The notes beneath the pieces are model-generated. The model ran no database searches. It was given only the letters and a program-made list of their open reading frames with translations, and had not been told where the DNA came from. Made by a program: the position numbers and the translations under genes. DNA of 64,000 bases. Source: JALZKA01 sp963715405 (GTDB lineage: Bacteria > Actinomycetota > Thermoleophilia > Solirubrobacterales > 70-9). Shown piece by piece: positions 50,272-59,446 of this stretch. Each line of letters begins with the position of its first letter. Within the stretch, counting starts at the first letter, position 1. The stretch lies in contig OY970239.1 in the NCBI GenBank assembly GCA_963715405.1, forward strand, positions 2,108,001-2,172,000, written 5' to 3'.

Positions 50272-51375
50272 TTGGAAGGGAAGCCGAGCGTCAGCCTCGA
50301 GTCGGTGACGAAGAGCTTCGGCGACTTCGTCGCCGTTGACGATCTCGATCTCGAGATCGCGAGCGGGGAGTTCTTCACCTTGCTAGGTCCGTCCGGATGC
50401 GGCAAGACCACGACGCTTCGCATGATCGCCGGCTTCGAGGAGCCGACCGAGGGCAAGGTGTTGATCGACGGCAACGACGTGGTCGGGGTCCCTTCGCACA
50501 AGCGGCCGACGAACACCGTCTTCCAAAGTTACGCGCTCTTCCCCCACATGAGCGTTGCCGACAACGTCGCCTTCGGGCTCAGGCGTCAAGGAATAGCTGG
50601 CGGCGAGATCAAGCAACGCGTCGACGAAGAACTCGAGCGCGTAGGCCTGGCTATCGAAGCGAACCGCAAGCCCGCCCAGCTTTCCGGGGGGCAGCAGCAG
50701 CGCGTCGCGCTCGCGCGCGCGATCGTCAATCGCCCGCGGGTGCTGCTCCTCGACGAGCCCCTCGGTGCGCTCGACCTCAAGCTTCGCAAGGGACTCCAGG
50801 TCGAGCTCAAGCGCATTCAGCGCGAGGTCGGGATCACGTTCGTCTACGTGACGCACGACCAGGAGGAGGCGCTAACGATGTCCGACCGGATTGCGGTGAT
50901 GAACCGCGGGCGGATCGAGCAGCTCGCCTCGCCGGAGGACGTCTACGAGCGGCCGACCACCACTTTCGTCGCCGGCTTTATCGGCGTCTCGAACCTGATG
51001 CCTGGCGTCGTCGAAGATTCGTCGGCGGGCCGCACCCGCGTCAAGCTCGATGCCGGGGTTGAGCTCGATGTCCAGACGAACGGCTTCGCCTCGGGCGAGC
51101 GCTGTCACGCGGTCGTCCGGCCCGAAAAGCTTCACATCACGACGGACGAGGGCTCGACCCGCGACGGATGGCCGTCGGTCGGGGGGACGGTCGAGTCCTC
51201 GGTCTACCTCGGAACCTCGACGCAGATCGTTGTGCGGCTCGCCGGCGACGTGCCGATGACGGTCCTCGTCCCTAACGCGGACGAAGCCGAGCGCAGCATG
51301 CTGCCGGGTGGCGGTGCGCGGGTCAGCCTGAGCTGGGCACCCGAGCACATGCACGTGGTGAAAGAGTCCGGGTGA
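50272..51375 (+). CDS. potA: Polyamine ABC transporter ATP-binding protein
   Basis: 367-residue ATPase of the PotA group. It has Walker A GPSGCGKTTT, the Q-loop, signature LSGGQQQRVALARA, Walker B VLLLDEPLGALD and the H-loop THDQEEA. The C-terminal 120 residues form the TOBE_2 regulatory domain. It starts at TTG 50272. The following solute-binding protein gene overlaps by GTGA. The substrate class, spermidine/putrescine, is taken from the downstream binding protein. Confidence 0.93.
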   Translation: MEGKPSVSLESVTKSFGDFVAVDDLDLEIASGEFFTLLGPSGCGKTTTLRMIAGFEEPTEGKVLIDGNDVVGVPSHKRPTNTVFQSYALFPHMSVADNVAFGLRRQGIAGGEIKQRVDEELERVGLAIEANRKPAQLSGGQQQRVALARAIVNRPRVLLLDEPLGALDLKLRKGLQVELKRIQREVGITFVYVTHDQEEALTMSDRIAVMNRGRIEQLASPEDVYERPTTTFVAGFIGVSNLMPGVVEDSSAGRTRVKLDAGVELDVQTNGFASGERCHAVVRPEKLHITTDEGSTRDGWPSVGGTVESSVYLGTSTQIVVRLAGDVPMTVLVPNADEAERSMLPGGGARVSLSWAPEHMHVVKESG

Positions 51376-52496
51376 GCCAACGCGGCCTCCTCGCGCTGGC
51401 CCTCGCCTTGGCGCTCGGGTTGAGCGCCTGCGGTGGGATCGTCGGGGCGGGTAACGCAGGCAACGTCGAGACCGCGGAAAACGGCCCGGTGGAGGGCGAG
51501 CTCGTGATCTCGAACTGGCCCGGCTACGTGGACCCCGGCAAGGACAACTCGCTTGCCCAATTCACGGACCGTACCGGGGTCGAGATCGAGTACATCGAGG
51601 ACATCAACTCCAACACGGCGTTCTTCGGCAAGGTGCAGCCACTGCTCGACCAGGGCGAGTCGGGTGATCGCAGCATCATGGTCGTCACTGACTGGATGGC
51701 CAAGCAGATGTATGACCTCGGCTATCTCCAGGAGGTCGACCACGACGACCTCCCCACGGTGTTCGAGAACATCCGTCCCGGCATCCGCAGCTCCGAGCTC
51801 GACCCCGACCGCAAGTATGCGATCCCTTGGCAGAGCGGCATGACCGGAATCTGGGTGGACACCGAGGAGGCGCCGGACGTCACCTCGATCAACGACCTCT
51901 TCGATCCGAAGTACAAGGGCCGGGTGACGATGCTTGACGAGATGCGCGACACCGTGCCGCTGGTTATGAAGGCTGACGGGGTCGACCCCGCCACGGCAAC
52001 CACCGAGGACTGGATGGCCGCGGTCGAAAAGATCCGCGAGGCGGTGGACGCCGGACAGATCAGGCGCTTCACCGGAAACGATTACACCGAGGACATCACC
52101 AGCGGCAACTCGGTCGCGTCGATCGGCTGGTCCGGCGACGGCTACTTGATCTCCAACGACAACGCCGAGTGGCGGATGCCCGACGAGGGCTGCATGCTCT
52201 GGACGGACAACATGGTGATCCCGGTTGGAGCGCCGAACGCGCCTGCCGCGCTCGAGTACATGAACTATGTGTACGAGCCTGAGGTCCAGGCGCCGATCAC
52301 CGCCTACATCAACTACGTGACCCCCGTGGACGGGGTCAAGGAGGTCTTTTTAAAGGAGGGCGACAAGGCGCTGGCCAATAATCCACTCGTCTTCCCTGAC
52401 GATCAGTTCACCAAGGACTGCACGGCCCAGGTAAACCCGCCGGTGGAGAGCGCGGAGGACATCACCGGGGCGTTCGAGGACGTAGTCTCGGGGTGA
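51372..52496 (+). CDS. potD: Spermidine/putrescine-binding lipoprotein
   Basis: 374-residue extracytoplasmic binding protein with a lipobox GLSACGG after a leucine/alanine-rich signal. ELVISNWPGYVDPGKDN is the usual first strand of PotD proteins (NW-x-x-Y). EYIEDINSN, the WQSGMTGIWVD hinge and WTDNMVIPVGAPN follow. Aromatic and acidic residues that would ring a diamine are present (IPWQSG; GWSGDGY), but exact specificity is not decidable. GTG start within the potA stop. Confidence 0.9.
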   Translation: MSQRGLLALALALALGLSACGGIVGAGNAGNVETAENGPVEGELVISNWPGYVDPGKDNSLAQFTDRTGVEIEYIEDINSNTAFFGKVQPLLDQGESGDRSIMVVTDWMAKQMYDLGYLQEVDHDDLPTVFENIRPGIRSSELDPDRKYAIPWQSGMTGIWVDTEEAPDVTSINDLFDPKYKGRVTMLDEMRDTVPLVMKADGVDPATATTEDWMAAVEKIREAVDAGQIRRFTGNDYTEDITSGNSVASIGWSGDGYLISNDNAEWRMPDEGCMLWTDNMVIPVGAPNAPAALEYMNYVYEPEVQAPITAYINYVTPVDGVKEVFLKEGDKALANNPLVFPDDQFTKDCTAQVNPPVESAEDITGAFEDVVSG

Positions 52497-52500
52497 GCGC

Positions 52501-53382
52501 TTGAGCGGCTCGCGCAAAGGTGGCCTTATCCCCGCGGGCCTCTTAGGGCCCGGCGTCGTTTGGCTCGTCCTGTTCTTCATCGTGCCGATGTATTTCATGG
52601 GCGAGATGGCGCTTCGCTCCGGCTCCCTGGCGAGCGGCGGATTCGCCTTTACCTGGGAGTGGTCGAACTTCCCCGACGCGCTCGACGGCCGCGGCGAGCA
52701 GATCCTTCGCACGGTCTATTACTCCGGAGTAGCCACGCTGATCGCTCTTTTGATCGCGTATCCCCTCGCCTACGCGATCGCCTTCAAGATCTCTCCCAAG
52801 TGGCGCCTCGTATTCCTGTTCGCGGTGATCGCACCGTTCTTCACCACCTATTTGATCCGGACGATCGGGTGGAAGACGATCCTCAGCGACTCCAGCCCTA
52901 TCGTCGATCTGCTGAAGACGATCGGTGCTTTACCTGACGATGGGCGCCTCTTGGCGACGCCCGCGGCAGTGATATCGGGGCTCACCTACAACTTCTTGCC
53001 GTTCATGATCCTGCCCATCTACGCGAGCCTCGAGCAGCTCGACGGCAGGCTGATCGAGGCGGGGAAGGACCTCTACGCGTCCGCGCGCACGACCTTCCGC
53101 AAGGTGACGCTGCCACTCACCGCGCCGGGAATCGTCGCCGGGGTGCTCTTGACCTTCATCCCCGCGTTCGGCGACTACGTGAACGCGCAAATCCTCGGGG
53201 GCACCGGGCAGGCGATGATCGGGAATAAGATCCAATCGCTTTACCTGGTCGAACGAAACTACCCCGAGGCGGCGGCGCTGTCATTCATGATGATGGCCGC
53301 CATCCTGATCACGGTCCTGATCTACATCAGGCTGGCCGGCACCGAGGCGTTCATGGGCGCGGACGACGAGGAAGAGGGTTGA
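52501..53382 (+). CDS. potB: Polyamine ABC transporter permease
   Basis: 293-residue membrane permease with six predicted helices. The cytoplasmic coupling loop is EAGKDLYASARTTFRKVTLPLTAPG, the EAA motif that docks on the ATPase. ARTIGWKTIL-type and FFTTYLIRTIGWK segments are typical of PotB. TTG start 5 bases after potD. Confidence 0.9.
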   Translation: MSGSRKGGLIPAGLLGPGVVWLVLFFIVPMYFMGEMALRSGSLASGGFAFTWEWSNFPDALDGRGEQILRTVYYSGVATLIALLIAYPLAYAIAFKISPKWRLVFLFAVIAPFFTTYLIRTIGWKTILSDSSPIVDLLKTIGALPDDGRLLATPAAVISGLTYNFLPFMILPIYASLEQLDGRLIEAGKDLYASARTTFRKVTLPLTAPGIVAGVLLTFIPAFGDYVNAQILGGTGQAMIGNKIQSLYLVERNYPEAAALSFMMMAAILITVLIYIRLAGTEAFMGADDEEEG

Positions 53383-53386
53383 CCTA

Positions 53387-54211
53387 GTGAGGGCGTGGGG
53401 CTGGCTGAAGCGCAACGCGCTGATCATCTTCGCCTGCCTGGCAGTCGCCTACATGCTGATCCCAATCGTGGTGATCGCCGTCTTCTCCTTTGGCGACACG
53501 CCCACCGGAAGGCTCACATTCGGGCTGAACGAGGGCTTCACCCTCGACTACTGGCGCGACGCGTTCGCCATCGACGCGCTGAACGAGTCGCTCCTCACGT
53601 CGCTCAAGCTGGCCGCCTTGGCGACCCTGGCCGCAACCGCGATCGGTACAGCCATGGCGCTCGCCCTGGTCCGCTACCAGTTCCGCGGTCGCAAGGCGGC
53701 GAACCTCTTGATCATCCTGCCGATGGCCTCGCCGGAGATCGTCATCGGTGCAGCCCTGCTCTCGATGTTCATCGTGTACTCGCTACCGCTCGGCTTCACG
53801 ACGCTCCTGATCGCGCACATCATGTTCTCGATCTCCTTCGTCGTGGTCGTCGTGCGCTCCCGGCTGATCGGGTTCGACCGCTCGCTGGAGGAGGCGGCGC
53901 GCGATTTGGGCGCAGGCCCGTGGACCACGTTCAGGAAGATCACGCTCCCCTTGATCATGCCCGGCGTGGCTGCGGCAGGATTGCTTGCTTTCGCGCTCTC
54001 GATCGACGACTTCGTCATCTCGAACTTCAACTCCGGCTCGACCGTGACCTTCCCGCTTTACGTGTATGGCGTCGCGCTCCGCGGCATCCCCGTTCAGGTG
54101 AACGTGCTGGCGACGATGCTCTTCTTGGTCACCGTGGTGGCGATCGTCGCCGTGATCTGGCAACAGCGCCGGGCGGAACGCATGGCTTCGGTGCGCCCAA
54201 CATCAAGCTGA
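53387..54211 (+). CDS. potC: Polyamine ABC transporter permease
   Basis: 274-residue permease with six helices and the EAA loop EEAARDLGAGPWTTFRKITLPLIMPG. The large periplasmic loop FGLNEGFTLDYWRDAF is characteristic of PotC. The basic tail QQRRAERMASVRP is cytoplasmic. GTG start 5 bases after potB. Last gene of the four-gene operon. Confidence 0.9.
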   Translation: MRAWGWLKRNALIIFACLAVAYMLIPIVVIAVFSFGDTPTGRLTFGLNEGFTLDYWRDAFAIDALNESLLTSLKLAALATLAATAIGTAMALALVRYQFRGRKAANLLIILPMASPEIVIGAALLSMFIVYSLPLGFTTLLIAHIMFSISFVVVVVRSRLIGFDRSLEEAARDLGAGPWTTFRKITLPLIMPGVAAAGLLAFALSIDDFVISNFNSGSTVTFPLYVYGVALRGIPVQVNVLATMLFLVTVVAIVAVIWQQRRAERMASVRPTSS

Positions 54212-54270
54212 CGTTAACTCTGGACGAATGATCCGGGCGTAGGGGGCCCTTCCCTTCATACTCGGGGCGG

Positions 54271-55041
54271 ATGACCACGGGGATTGACGGAGTGCCCGGC
54301 GCCGACGAGCACCTGGCCGACGAGGGGCAACTGCTCGAGCGCTACTACGCCGAGCGCAGCCCGCAGATTCGCGAGGAGCTCGTCAACCGCTTCATGCCGC
54401 TTGCGCGGAGCCTCGCGAATCGCTACGCCGGCGGGCCGGAGCCGACCGAGGACCTCCAGCAGGTCGCGAGCCTCGGGCTCGTCAAGGCGATCGAGGGCTT
54501 CGACCCGACGCTCGGCTACACGTTCGCGAGCTATGCGGCACCGACGATCCTCGGTGAGCTCAAGCGCCACTTCCGCGACCGGGGCCGCCAGGTGCATTTG
54601 CCGCGCGGCCTTCAGGAGCGCATCGCCCTGATCGAGCGGGCGACCGACGATCTTCCGGCGAAGCTTCAGCGCGCGCCCTCGGCGACCGACGTCGCCGCGC
54701 ATACGGGGCTTGAGATCGAAGAGGTGCTCGAAGCGATGGAGGCTGCCAGCGCGCGAAGGCCGTACTCACTCGACGCGACTGTGGGACCGGACGAGGACGC
54801 CGCGACGCTGGTGGACACGCTGGGCGACGTGGACGCCTCTTATGAGACCGTCGAGTACGGCGAGGCGATCGGCCGGACCCTTCAGCTCCTGCCGGAGCGC
54901 GAGCGGATGATCCTGCACCTGCGCTTTGTCGAGGACCTCACCCAGTCGGAGATCGCGACCCGGGTCGGCATCTCGCAGATGCACGTGTCCCGGCTGTTGC
55001 GCCGCGCGCTGGAAGCGGTGCGCGCGCAGGTCTCGGACTGA
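54271..55041 (+). CDS. RNA polymerase sigma factor, SigB/SigF/SigG type
   Basis: 256 residues with region 2 (EDLQQVASLGLVKAIEGFDPTLGYTFASYAAPTILGELKRHFRD), region 3 and region 4 (LPERERMILHLRFVEDLTQSEIATRVGISQMHVSRLLRRALE). This is the layout of general-stress or sporulation sigma factors controlled by anti-sigma partners. Anti-sigma and anti-anti-sigma genes lie immediately downstream on the opposite strand. CATACT lies 8 bases upstream of the ATG. Confidence 0.93.
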   Translation: MTTGIDGVPGADEHLADEGQLLERYYAERSPQIREELVNRFMPLARSLANRYAGGPEPTEDLQQVASLGLVKAIEGFDPTLGYTFASYAAPTILGELKRHFRDRGRQVHLPRGLQERIALIERATDDLPAKLQRAPSATDVAAHTGLEIEEVLEAMEAASARRPYSLDATVGPDEDAATLVDTLGDVDASYETVEYGEAIGRTLQLLPERERMILHLRFVEDLTQSEIATRVGISQMHVSRLLRRALEAVRAQVSD

Positions 55042-55046
55042 ACGAC

Positions 55047-55871
55047 CTACGCGGGTACGGCGTTGCCCGAGGTGATCTCGATGGCGATGTAGTCGCCGTC
55101 TGGGTCCGGCTCGATCTCAAAGCGCTCGGCGAGCTTCGCGACGGAGACTCCCATGCCGGGGAGCTCCATCTGCTCGACCATGCGCTCAGCTCCGCCCTCC
55201 TCAAACGGACCGACCCGAAGGCAAAGGTTCGGGCCGCATTCCGCGATTTCGATTCCCACCCGCCCGTCGGCAAAGTCGTCCGGCCTCCCGGCCGCGATCA
55301 CGTCGCCGACCAATACGCCGTCGGACATGCGGTCAAGCGAGAAGCCGGCCCGGGTGGCGGCCATCGCGAGCACGCGGGCGATAACCGGCTTGGCCGAGGC
55401 TCCGGCGTCGATCGCAACTTCGGCCTCCTTCGGGGCTGGGGGCATCTCGGCCACTGCAGCCTCACCCTCCTCGTGGGTCTTCACCCAGGCGACGAGCGCG
55501 GTGCCTCCGCCCTCCGGGCTCTCGATCGCGAAGGAGTCCACGACGGAGGCGATGAGAGGCAAGCCGAGGCGAAGCGAGTGGTCGCCTCTGGCAGGTCGCG
55601 GCCGGAAGCCGACTCCCCAGTCGCGGATGCGCAACTCGACCGCGCCGTTCAAGGCCTTGGCGCTCACGTCGATCCGGCCGTCGTCGCGGTCCGGATAGGC
55701 ATGGACCACCGCGTTCATACACGCCTCAGTCGCGATCTGCTTGAGGTCGGCCAGGGGGCGCTCGGGAATCGAGACGCCGTCAGCCAGCCCGGAGAGCGCC
55801 TGGCGCACCAGCGCGAGATTCTCCGGCTTGGCGGCGAGCGCCAGGCGAAGCTCGGTAGGCGCTGCGCTCAT
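55047..55871 (-). CDS. RsbW-like anti-sigma factor with a second degenerate ATPase-like domain
   Basis: 274 residues. The first 140 form a Bergerat-fold kinase of the RsbW/SpoIIAB type: N box QIATEACMNAVVHAY, G1 box IRDWGVGF and the later LGLPLIASVVDSF with GGGTAL. After an acidic/proline linker (EGEAAVAEMPPAPKEAE), residues 160-274 repeat the plan in a worn form. VLAMAATRAGF and DGVLVGDVIAAG replace the N box without the catalytic Glu/Asn. VSVAKLAERFEIEPDPDGDYIAIEI mimics the end of the fold. It probably sequesters the convergent sigma factor. It begins 5 bases after the STAS gene. Confidence 0.82.
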   Translation of the reverse strand: MSAAPTELRLALAAKPENLALVRQALSGLADGVSIPERPLADLKQIATEACMNAVVHAYPDRDDGRIDVSAKALNGAVELRIRDWGVGFRPRPARGDHSLRLGLPLIASVVDSFAIESPEGGGTALVAWVKTHEEGEAAVAEMPPAPKEAEVAIDAGASAKPVIARVLAMAATRAGFSLDRMSDGVLVGDVIAAGRPDDFADGRVGIEIAECGPNLCLRVGPFEEGGAERMVEQMELPGMGVSVAKLAERFEIEPDPDGDYIAIEITSGNAVPA

Positions 55872-55876
55872 CGATC

Positions 55877-56242
55877 CTAGGTGGGTGCGACGGCAAGCGC
55901 TTCGAGCGCCGCCTCGCGGGTCGGATGCACAGGCAGCTCCTCCGCCAATCCAGTCACCTCGAGAACGCGGCGAACCGGCTCGGCGGCACCGTCGCATGCG
56001 ACGGCGAATCCAAGCTCGGCCTCACCCGCGTGGCGCCGTGCGTCGAGCACGGCGCCGAGGATGGACGAATCGACGAACGTTGCTGGCGAAAGGTCGATGA
56101 TCAAAGCCTTGTCATCGCCTGCGGCTGCCTCGAACGCATCCCGGACGAGTGGCAGCGTGCCGAGATCGTGCTCGCCCACAAGGGCCACGATCTCGATGCC
56201 GTCTCCGCCCGATTCACGGGCGACTTCTCCCACCGCGTCCAT
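55877..56242 (-). CDS. STAS-domain anti-sigma factor antagonist
   Basis: 121 residues from ATG 56242. The STAS signature LIIDLSPATFVDSSILGAVLDARR includes the serine normally phosphorylated by the partner kinase (second S of DSS). In the unphosphorylated state it would bind the anti-sigma factor and free sigma. Immediately upstream of that gene on the same strand. The longer frame with an Arg-rich start was excluded. Confidence 0.87.
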   Translation of the reverse strand: MDAVGEVARESGGDGIEIVALVGEHDLGTLPLVRDAFEAAAGDDKALIIDLSPATFVDSSILGAVLDARRHAGEAELGFAVACDGAAEPVRRVLEVTGLAEELPVHPTREAALEALAVAPT

Positions 56243-56359
56243 GGCGCGAGGATATCCATTGCCGGCGCGCACGCGTGCGTGCGCCCTGCCGCGGCGACCC
56301 AGCTTTATCACCGTAAAGGGCTACCACGCGAGGGGGTCTTCTAAACCAGGTACCGGCGA

Positions 56360-56365
56360 TACGAT
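56360..56365 (+). promoter_or_regulatory. -10 box TACGAT of a likely leaderless promoter
   Basis: TACGAT ends 7 bases before ATG 56373. The same hexamer and spacing occur before the cupin gene at 61532. Confidence 0.4.
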
Positions 56366-56372
56366 CGGGCGC

Positions 56373-57875
56373 ATGGCGACGCCCGAGACGAGACTCTCCA
56401 TCCGCGGCGAGCGGGTGGAGGGCAACGGGGAGGCGATCGAGGTCGAAAACCCCTTCTCCGAGGAGACCGTTGCCAGCGTGGGAGCCGCTTCGAAGGATCA
56501 GGTCAACGACGCGGTAGCCGCGGCCCGGGATGGCTTTCGCGCCTGGGAGTCGACGCCCGCCACCGAGCGCGCGGAGATGCTTCACGAGGTCGCCAACCGG
56601 CTTCGATCCCGCACCGGCGAGCTCGCTTCCCTGATGACGTCGGAGGGCGGGAAACCGGTGGTGGAGAACGCGGACGAGGTCGGCTGGACCGCGGCTGCGT
56701 TCGACTATTACGCCGAGATCGGCCGCGACTCGGCCGGGCGTGTTATCCCCCCGATCGAGCCGAGCCAACTCGCGCTGGTCGTCAAGGATCCGCTGGGCGT
56801 TGTGGGCTGCATCGTCCCCTGGAACTACCCCCTCCTTCTCCTGGCTTGGAAGCTTGCGCCCGCCCTCGCTGCCGGGAACGCAGCGGTGTGCAAGCCGTCC
56901 GAGGTAACGCCGCTCTCAACGCTTGCAATCGCGGACGTCTTCGACCACATGCCCGAGGGCACCGTGAACATCGTCGCCGGCGCCGGTGAGGTGGGTGGCG
57001 CGATCTCGGCCCACGAAGGCGTCGACGCGGTCGCCTTCACCGGCTCGGTTGAGACCGGAAAGAAGGTGGCTGCCGCCTGCCTCGACCGAATGGCACGCGT
57101 AAACCTCGAGATGGGCGGCAAGGACCCCTTCATCGTCTGCTCGGACGTCGCCGCGGAGATCGAGGTCGCGGCGCGCGGCGGCGCCTGGGCCGCATACCTC
57201 AACGCGGGGCAGGTCTGCACCTCGGCCGAGCGCTTCTACGTGATGGAGGACGTCTACGACGACTACGTCGCCGCCTTCGTCGATCACACCAACTCGCTCG
57301 TAGTCGGCGATCCCACGGACGAGCGAACCGACGTCGGCCCGATGGTCTCCGCGCCCCAGCGCGAGAAGGTGGCTGCGCAGTTGGAGGCCGCTGTGTCGGC
57401 GGGCGCCGAGGTGCTCACGGGCGGCGACCGCGCCGGCCATGACCGCGGCCACTTCTTCGCTCCCACTGTCGTCACGGGCATGCCCGCCGAGACGCAGCTA
57501 CTCAGGGAGGAAACCTTCGGCCCGGTGGCGCCGATCGTGCCCGTTCGCTCGCTCGATGAGGCGATCGAGCTAGCGAACGGCACGCAGTTCGGCCTGGGGG
57601 CAAACATCTACACGCGCGACCTCAAGAACATCCTGCGCTGCATGCGCGAGATCAAGGCGGGCACCGTCTGGTTTAACGACCCCCTCACCGACAACGACGC
57701 CGGCCCCTTCGGAGGCTTCAAGCAGTCAGGCCTCGGCCGCGAGCTGGGCCGCGAGGGCCTCGAGGCGTTTCAGGAGACCAAGCACGTCCACATCGAGACA
57801 GAGCTCGGAATCAAGGACTGGTGGTACCCGTACGCCGCGGGCGACAAAGCCCCGGGCGACGGCGCGGGGGCGTAG
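56373..57875 (+). CDS. Aldehyde dehydrogenase, betaine/aminoaldehyde type
   Basis: 500-residue NAD(P)-linked enzyme with C282 in NAGQVCTSAER, E246 in NLEMGGKDP, the cofactor strand PWNYPLLLLAWKLAPAL and FGPVAPIVPV. The closest styles are betaine-aldehyde and 4-aminobutyraldehyde dehydrogenases. With a polyamine uptake and transamination locus nearby, oxidation of an aminoaldehyde is plausible. It starts at ATG 56373. The long frame upstream is antisense to the STAS gene. Confidence 0.88.
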   Translation: MATPETRLSIRGERVEGNGEAIEVENPFSEETVASVGAASKDQVNDAVAAARDGFRAWESTPATERAEMLHEVANRLRSRTGELASLMTSEGGKPVVENADEVGWTAAAFDYYAEIGRDSAGRVIPPIEPSQLALVVKDPLGVVGCIVPWNYPLLLLAWKLAPALAAGNAAVCKPSEVTPLSTLAIADVFDHMPEGTVNIVAGAGEVGGAISAHEGVDAVAFTGSVETGKKVAAACLDRMARVNLEMGGKDPFIVCSDVAAEIEVAARGGAWAAYLNAGQVCTSAERFYVMEDVYDDYVAAFVDHTNSLVVGDPTDERTDVGPMVSAPQREKVAAQLEAAVSAGAEVLTGGDRAGHDRGHFFAPTVVTGMPAETQLLREETFGPVAPIVPVRSLDEAIELANGTQFGLGANIYTRDLKNILRCMREIKAGTVWFNDPLTDNDAGPFGGFKQSGLGRELGREGLEAFQETKHVHIETELGIKDWWYPYAAGDKAPGDGAGA

Positions 57876-57881
57876 GCGCGT

Positions 57882-57894
57882 GGTGTCAGGCACC
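57882..57894. repeat. Palindromic 13-mer GGTGTCAGGCACC
   Basis: Lies 6 bases after the aldehyde dehydrogenase stop and shares the GTCAG centre with the elements at 27246 and 41160. Possible terminator or REP-like repeat. Confidence 0.4.
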
Positions 57895-57957
57895 TAACAC
57901 AACGCTCACCGTCGTTCTTGGACGTTTCGGCATGGCCCGAGGCGTCACAATCGGTTC

Positions 57958-59439
57958 ATGAGCGATCGTGCCACCGACATCCGGACGCTTCGCAACTACA
58001 TCGGCGGCGGCTGGGTCGAGGCTGCGGGCTCGGAGACGCTCGAGGACATAAACCCCGCGACGGCCGAGATCTCGGCGCTCGTGCCGCTTTCCGGCGAGGC
58101 GGACGTGGACGCGGCCGTCAGCGCAGCGCGCGAGGCGTTCCCGGCGTGGCGGGCGACCCCGCCGCAGAAGCGGGCGCGTGCGGTCATGGCGCTTCGCGAG
58201 GCGCTCTGGGCCAATCATGAGGAGCTCGCTCGGCTCGTCACCGAGGACATGGGAAAGACACTCGATGACGCGCGCGGCGAGGTGCTCCGCGGCATCGAGT
58301 CGACCGAGGCGGCGTGCGGGATCCCGCATCTCTTGAAGGGCGAGAACCTCGAAGGAGTCGCGACCGGCGTCGACGTTGAGCTCGTGCGCCAGCCAGTCGG
58401 CGTCTGCGCCGCGATCACGCCGTTCAACTTCCCGGCGATGATCCCGCTGTGGTTCCTGCCCTATGCGATCGCCTGCGGTAACACCTTCATCCTCAAGCCG
58501 TCCGAACGCGACCCGCGCCCGTCTGAGCGGATCGTCGAGCTGGCCGCTGAGCTGGACGAGATCCCCGACGGCGTCGTGAACCTCGTGCACGGCGCCCACG
58601 ATGCGGTGAACGCGCTCCTCGACCACCCTGGGATCGACGGCATCTCCTTCGTCGGTCAGGCCTCGACCGCGCGGTACGTCGCCGAGCGCTCGACGGCCAC
58701 CGGCAAACGCTGCCAGGCGCTCGGGGGCGCCAAGAACTCGCTCGTCGTCATGCCCGATGCGGACTTGGACGTCTCGGTTCCGGCGATTATGAGCTCGTCG
58801 TTCGGCGCTGCCGGACAGCGCTGCCTCGCGGGATCGGTCGCTGTGGTTGTAGGTGATGAAGCCCGCCAGGACGCGGTGGTCGCTGCGCTTCGCGACGCCG
58901 CGGCGGAACTCGGTACTGGCCCAGGCGATGCTGAGGGAGTCGAGGTCTGCCCGCTGGTCGGGCCCGAAGCACGAGAGCGGATCATCGGCGCGATCGAAAA
59001 CGCCGGGCGTGACGGCGACGAGGTCGTTCTCGACGGGCGCGAGTCCGGGCCCGAGGACGGCGGACCGGCCGGGACGATGATCGGGCCCACCATCGTCGAG
59101 ACCGCCGACACCGAGGGGGCGCTCGCCCGCGAGGAGCTCTTCGGGCCGCTTCTCACAGTCGTCCGCGTTTCCGACCTCGACGCCGCGCTCGAGTTCGTGA
59201 ACGGCTCGCGCTATGGCAACGCGGGCTCGATCTTCACCACCTCCGGCGAGGCCGCGCGCGAGTACCGGTTCGGTGTCGAGGCCGGGATGATCGGCGTTAA
59301 CGTCGGCGTCGCCGCACCCGTGGCGTGGTTCCCCTTCTCGGGCTGGAAGGACTCGATCGACGGCGACCTCCACGCGAACGGAGCCGACGCGGTCGAGTTC
59401 TACACCCGCAAGAAGGTCGTCACCTCGCGGTGGTCTTGA
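57958..59439 (+). CDS. mmsA: CoA-acylating methylmalonate/malonate semialdehyde dehydrogenase
   Basis: 493-residue member of the aldehyde dehydrogenase superfamily. The CoA-dependent subgroup is shown by C289 in AGQRCLAGS and by the absence of the general-base glutamate (ALGGAKNS instead of ELGGKxP). FNFPAMIPLWFLPYAIACGN is typical. It converts methylmalonate semialdehyde to propionyl-CoA or malonate semialdehyde to acetyl-CoA, so it could end valine, beta-alanine or spermidine-derived routes. CACAAT lies 6 bases before its ATG. Confidence 0.92.
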   Translation: MSDRATDIRTLRNYIGGGWVEAAGSETLEDINPATAEISALVPLSGEADVDAAVSAAREAFPAWRATPPQKRARAVMALREALWANHEELARLVTEDMGKTLDDARGEVLRGIESTEAACGIPHLLKGENLEGVATGVDVELVRQPVGVCAAITPFNFPAMIPLWFLPYAIACGNTFILKPSERDPRPSERIVELAAELDEIPDGVVNLVHGAHDAVNALLDHPGIDGISFVGQASTARYVAERSTATGKRCQALGGAKNSLVVMPDADLDVSVPAIMSSSFGAAGQRCLAGSVAVVVGDEARQDAVVAALRDAAAELGTGPGDAEGVEVCPLVGPEARERIIGAIENAGRDGDEVVLDGRESGPEDGGPAGTMIGPTIVETADTEGALAREELFGPLLTVVRVSDLDAALEFVNGSRYGNAGSIFTTSGEAAREYRFGVEAGMIGVNVGVAAPVAWFPFSGWKDSIDGDLHANGADAVEFYTRKKVVTSRWS

Positions 59440-59446
59440 GAGCCTT

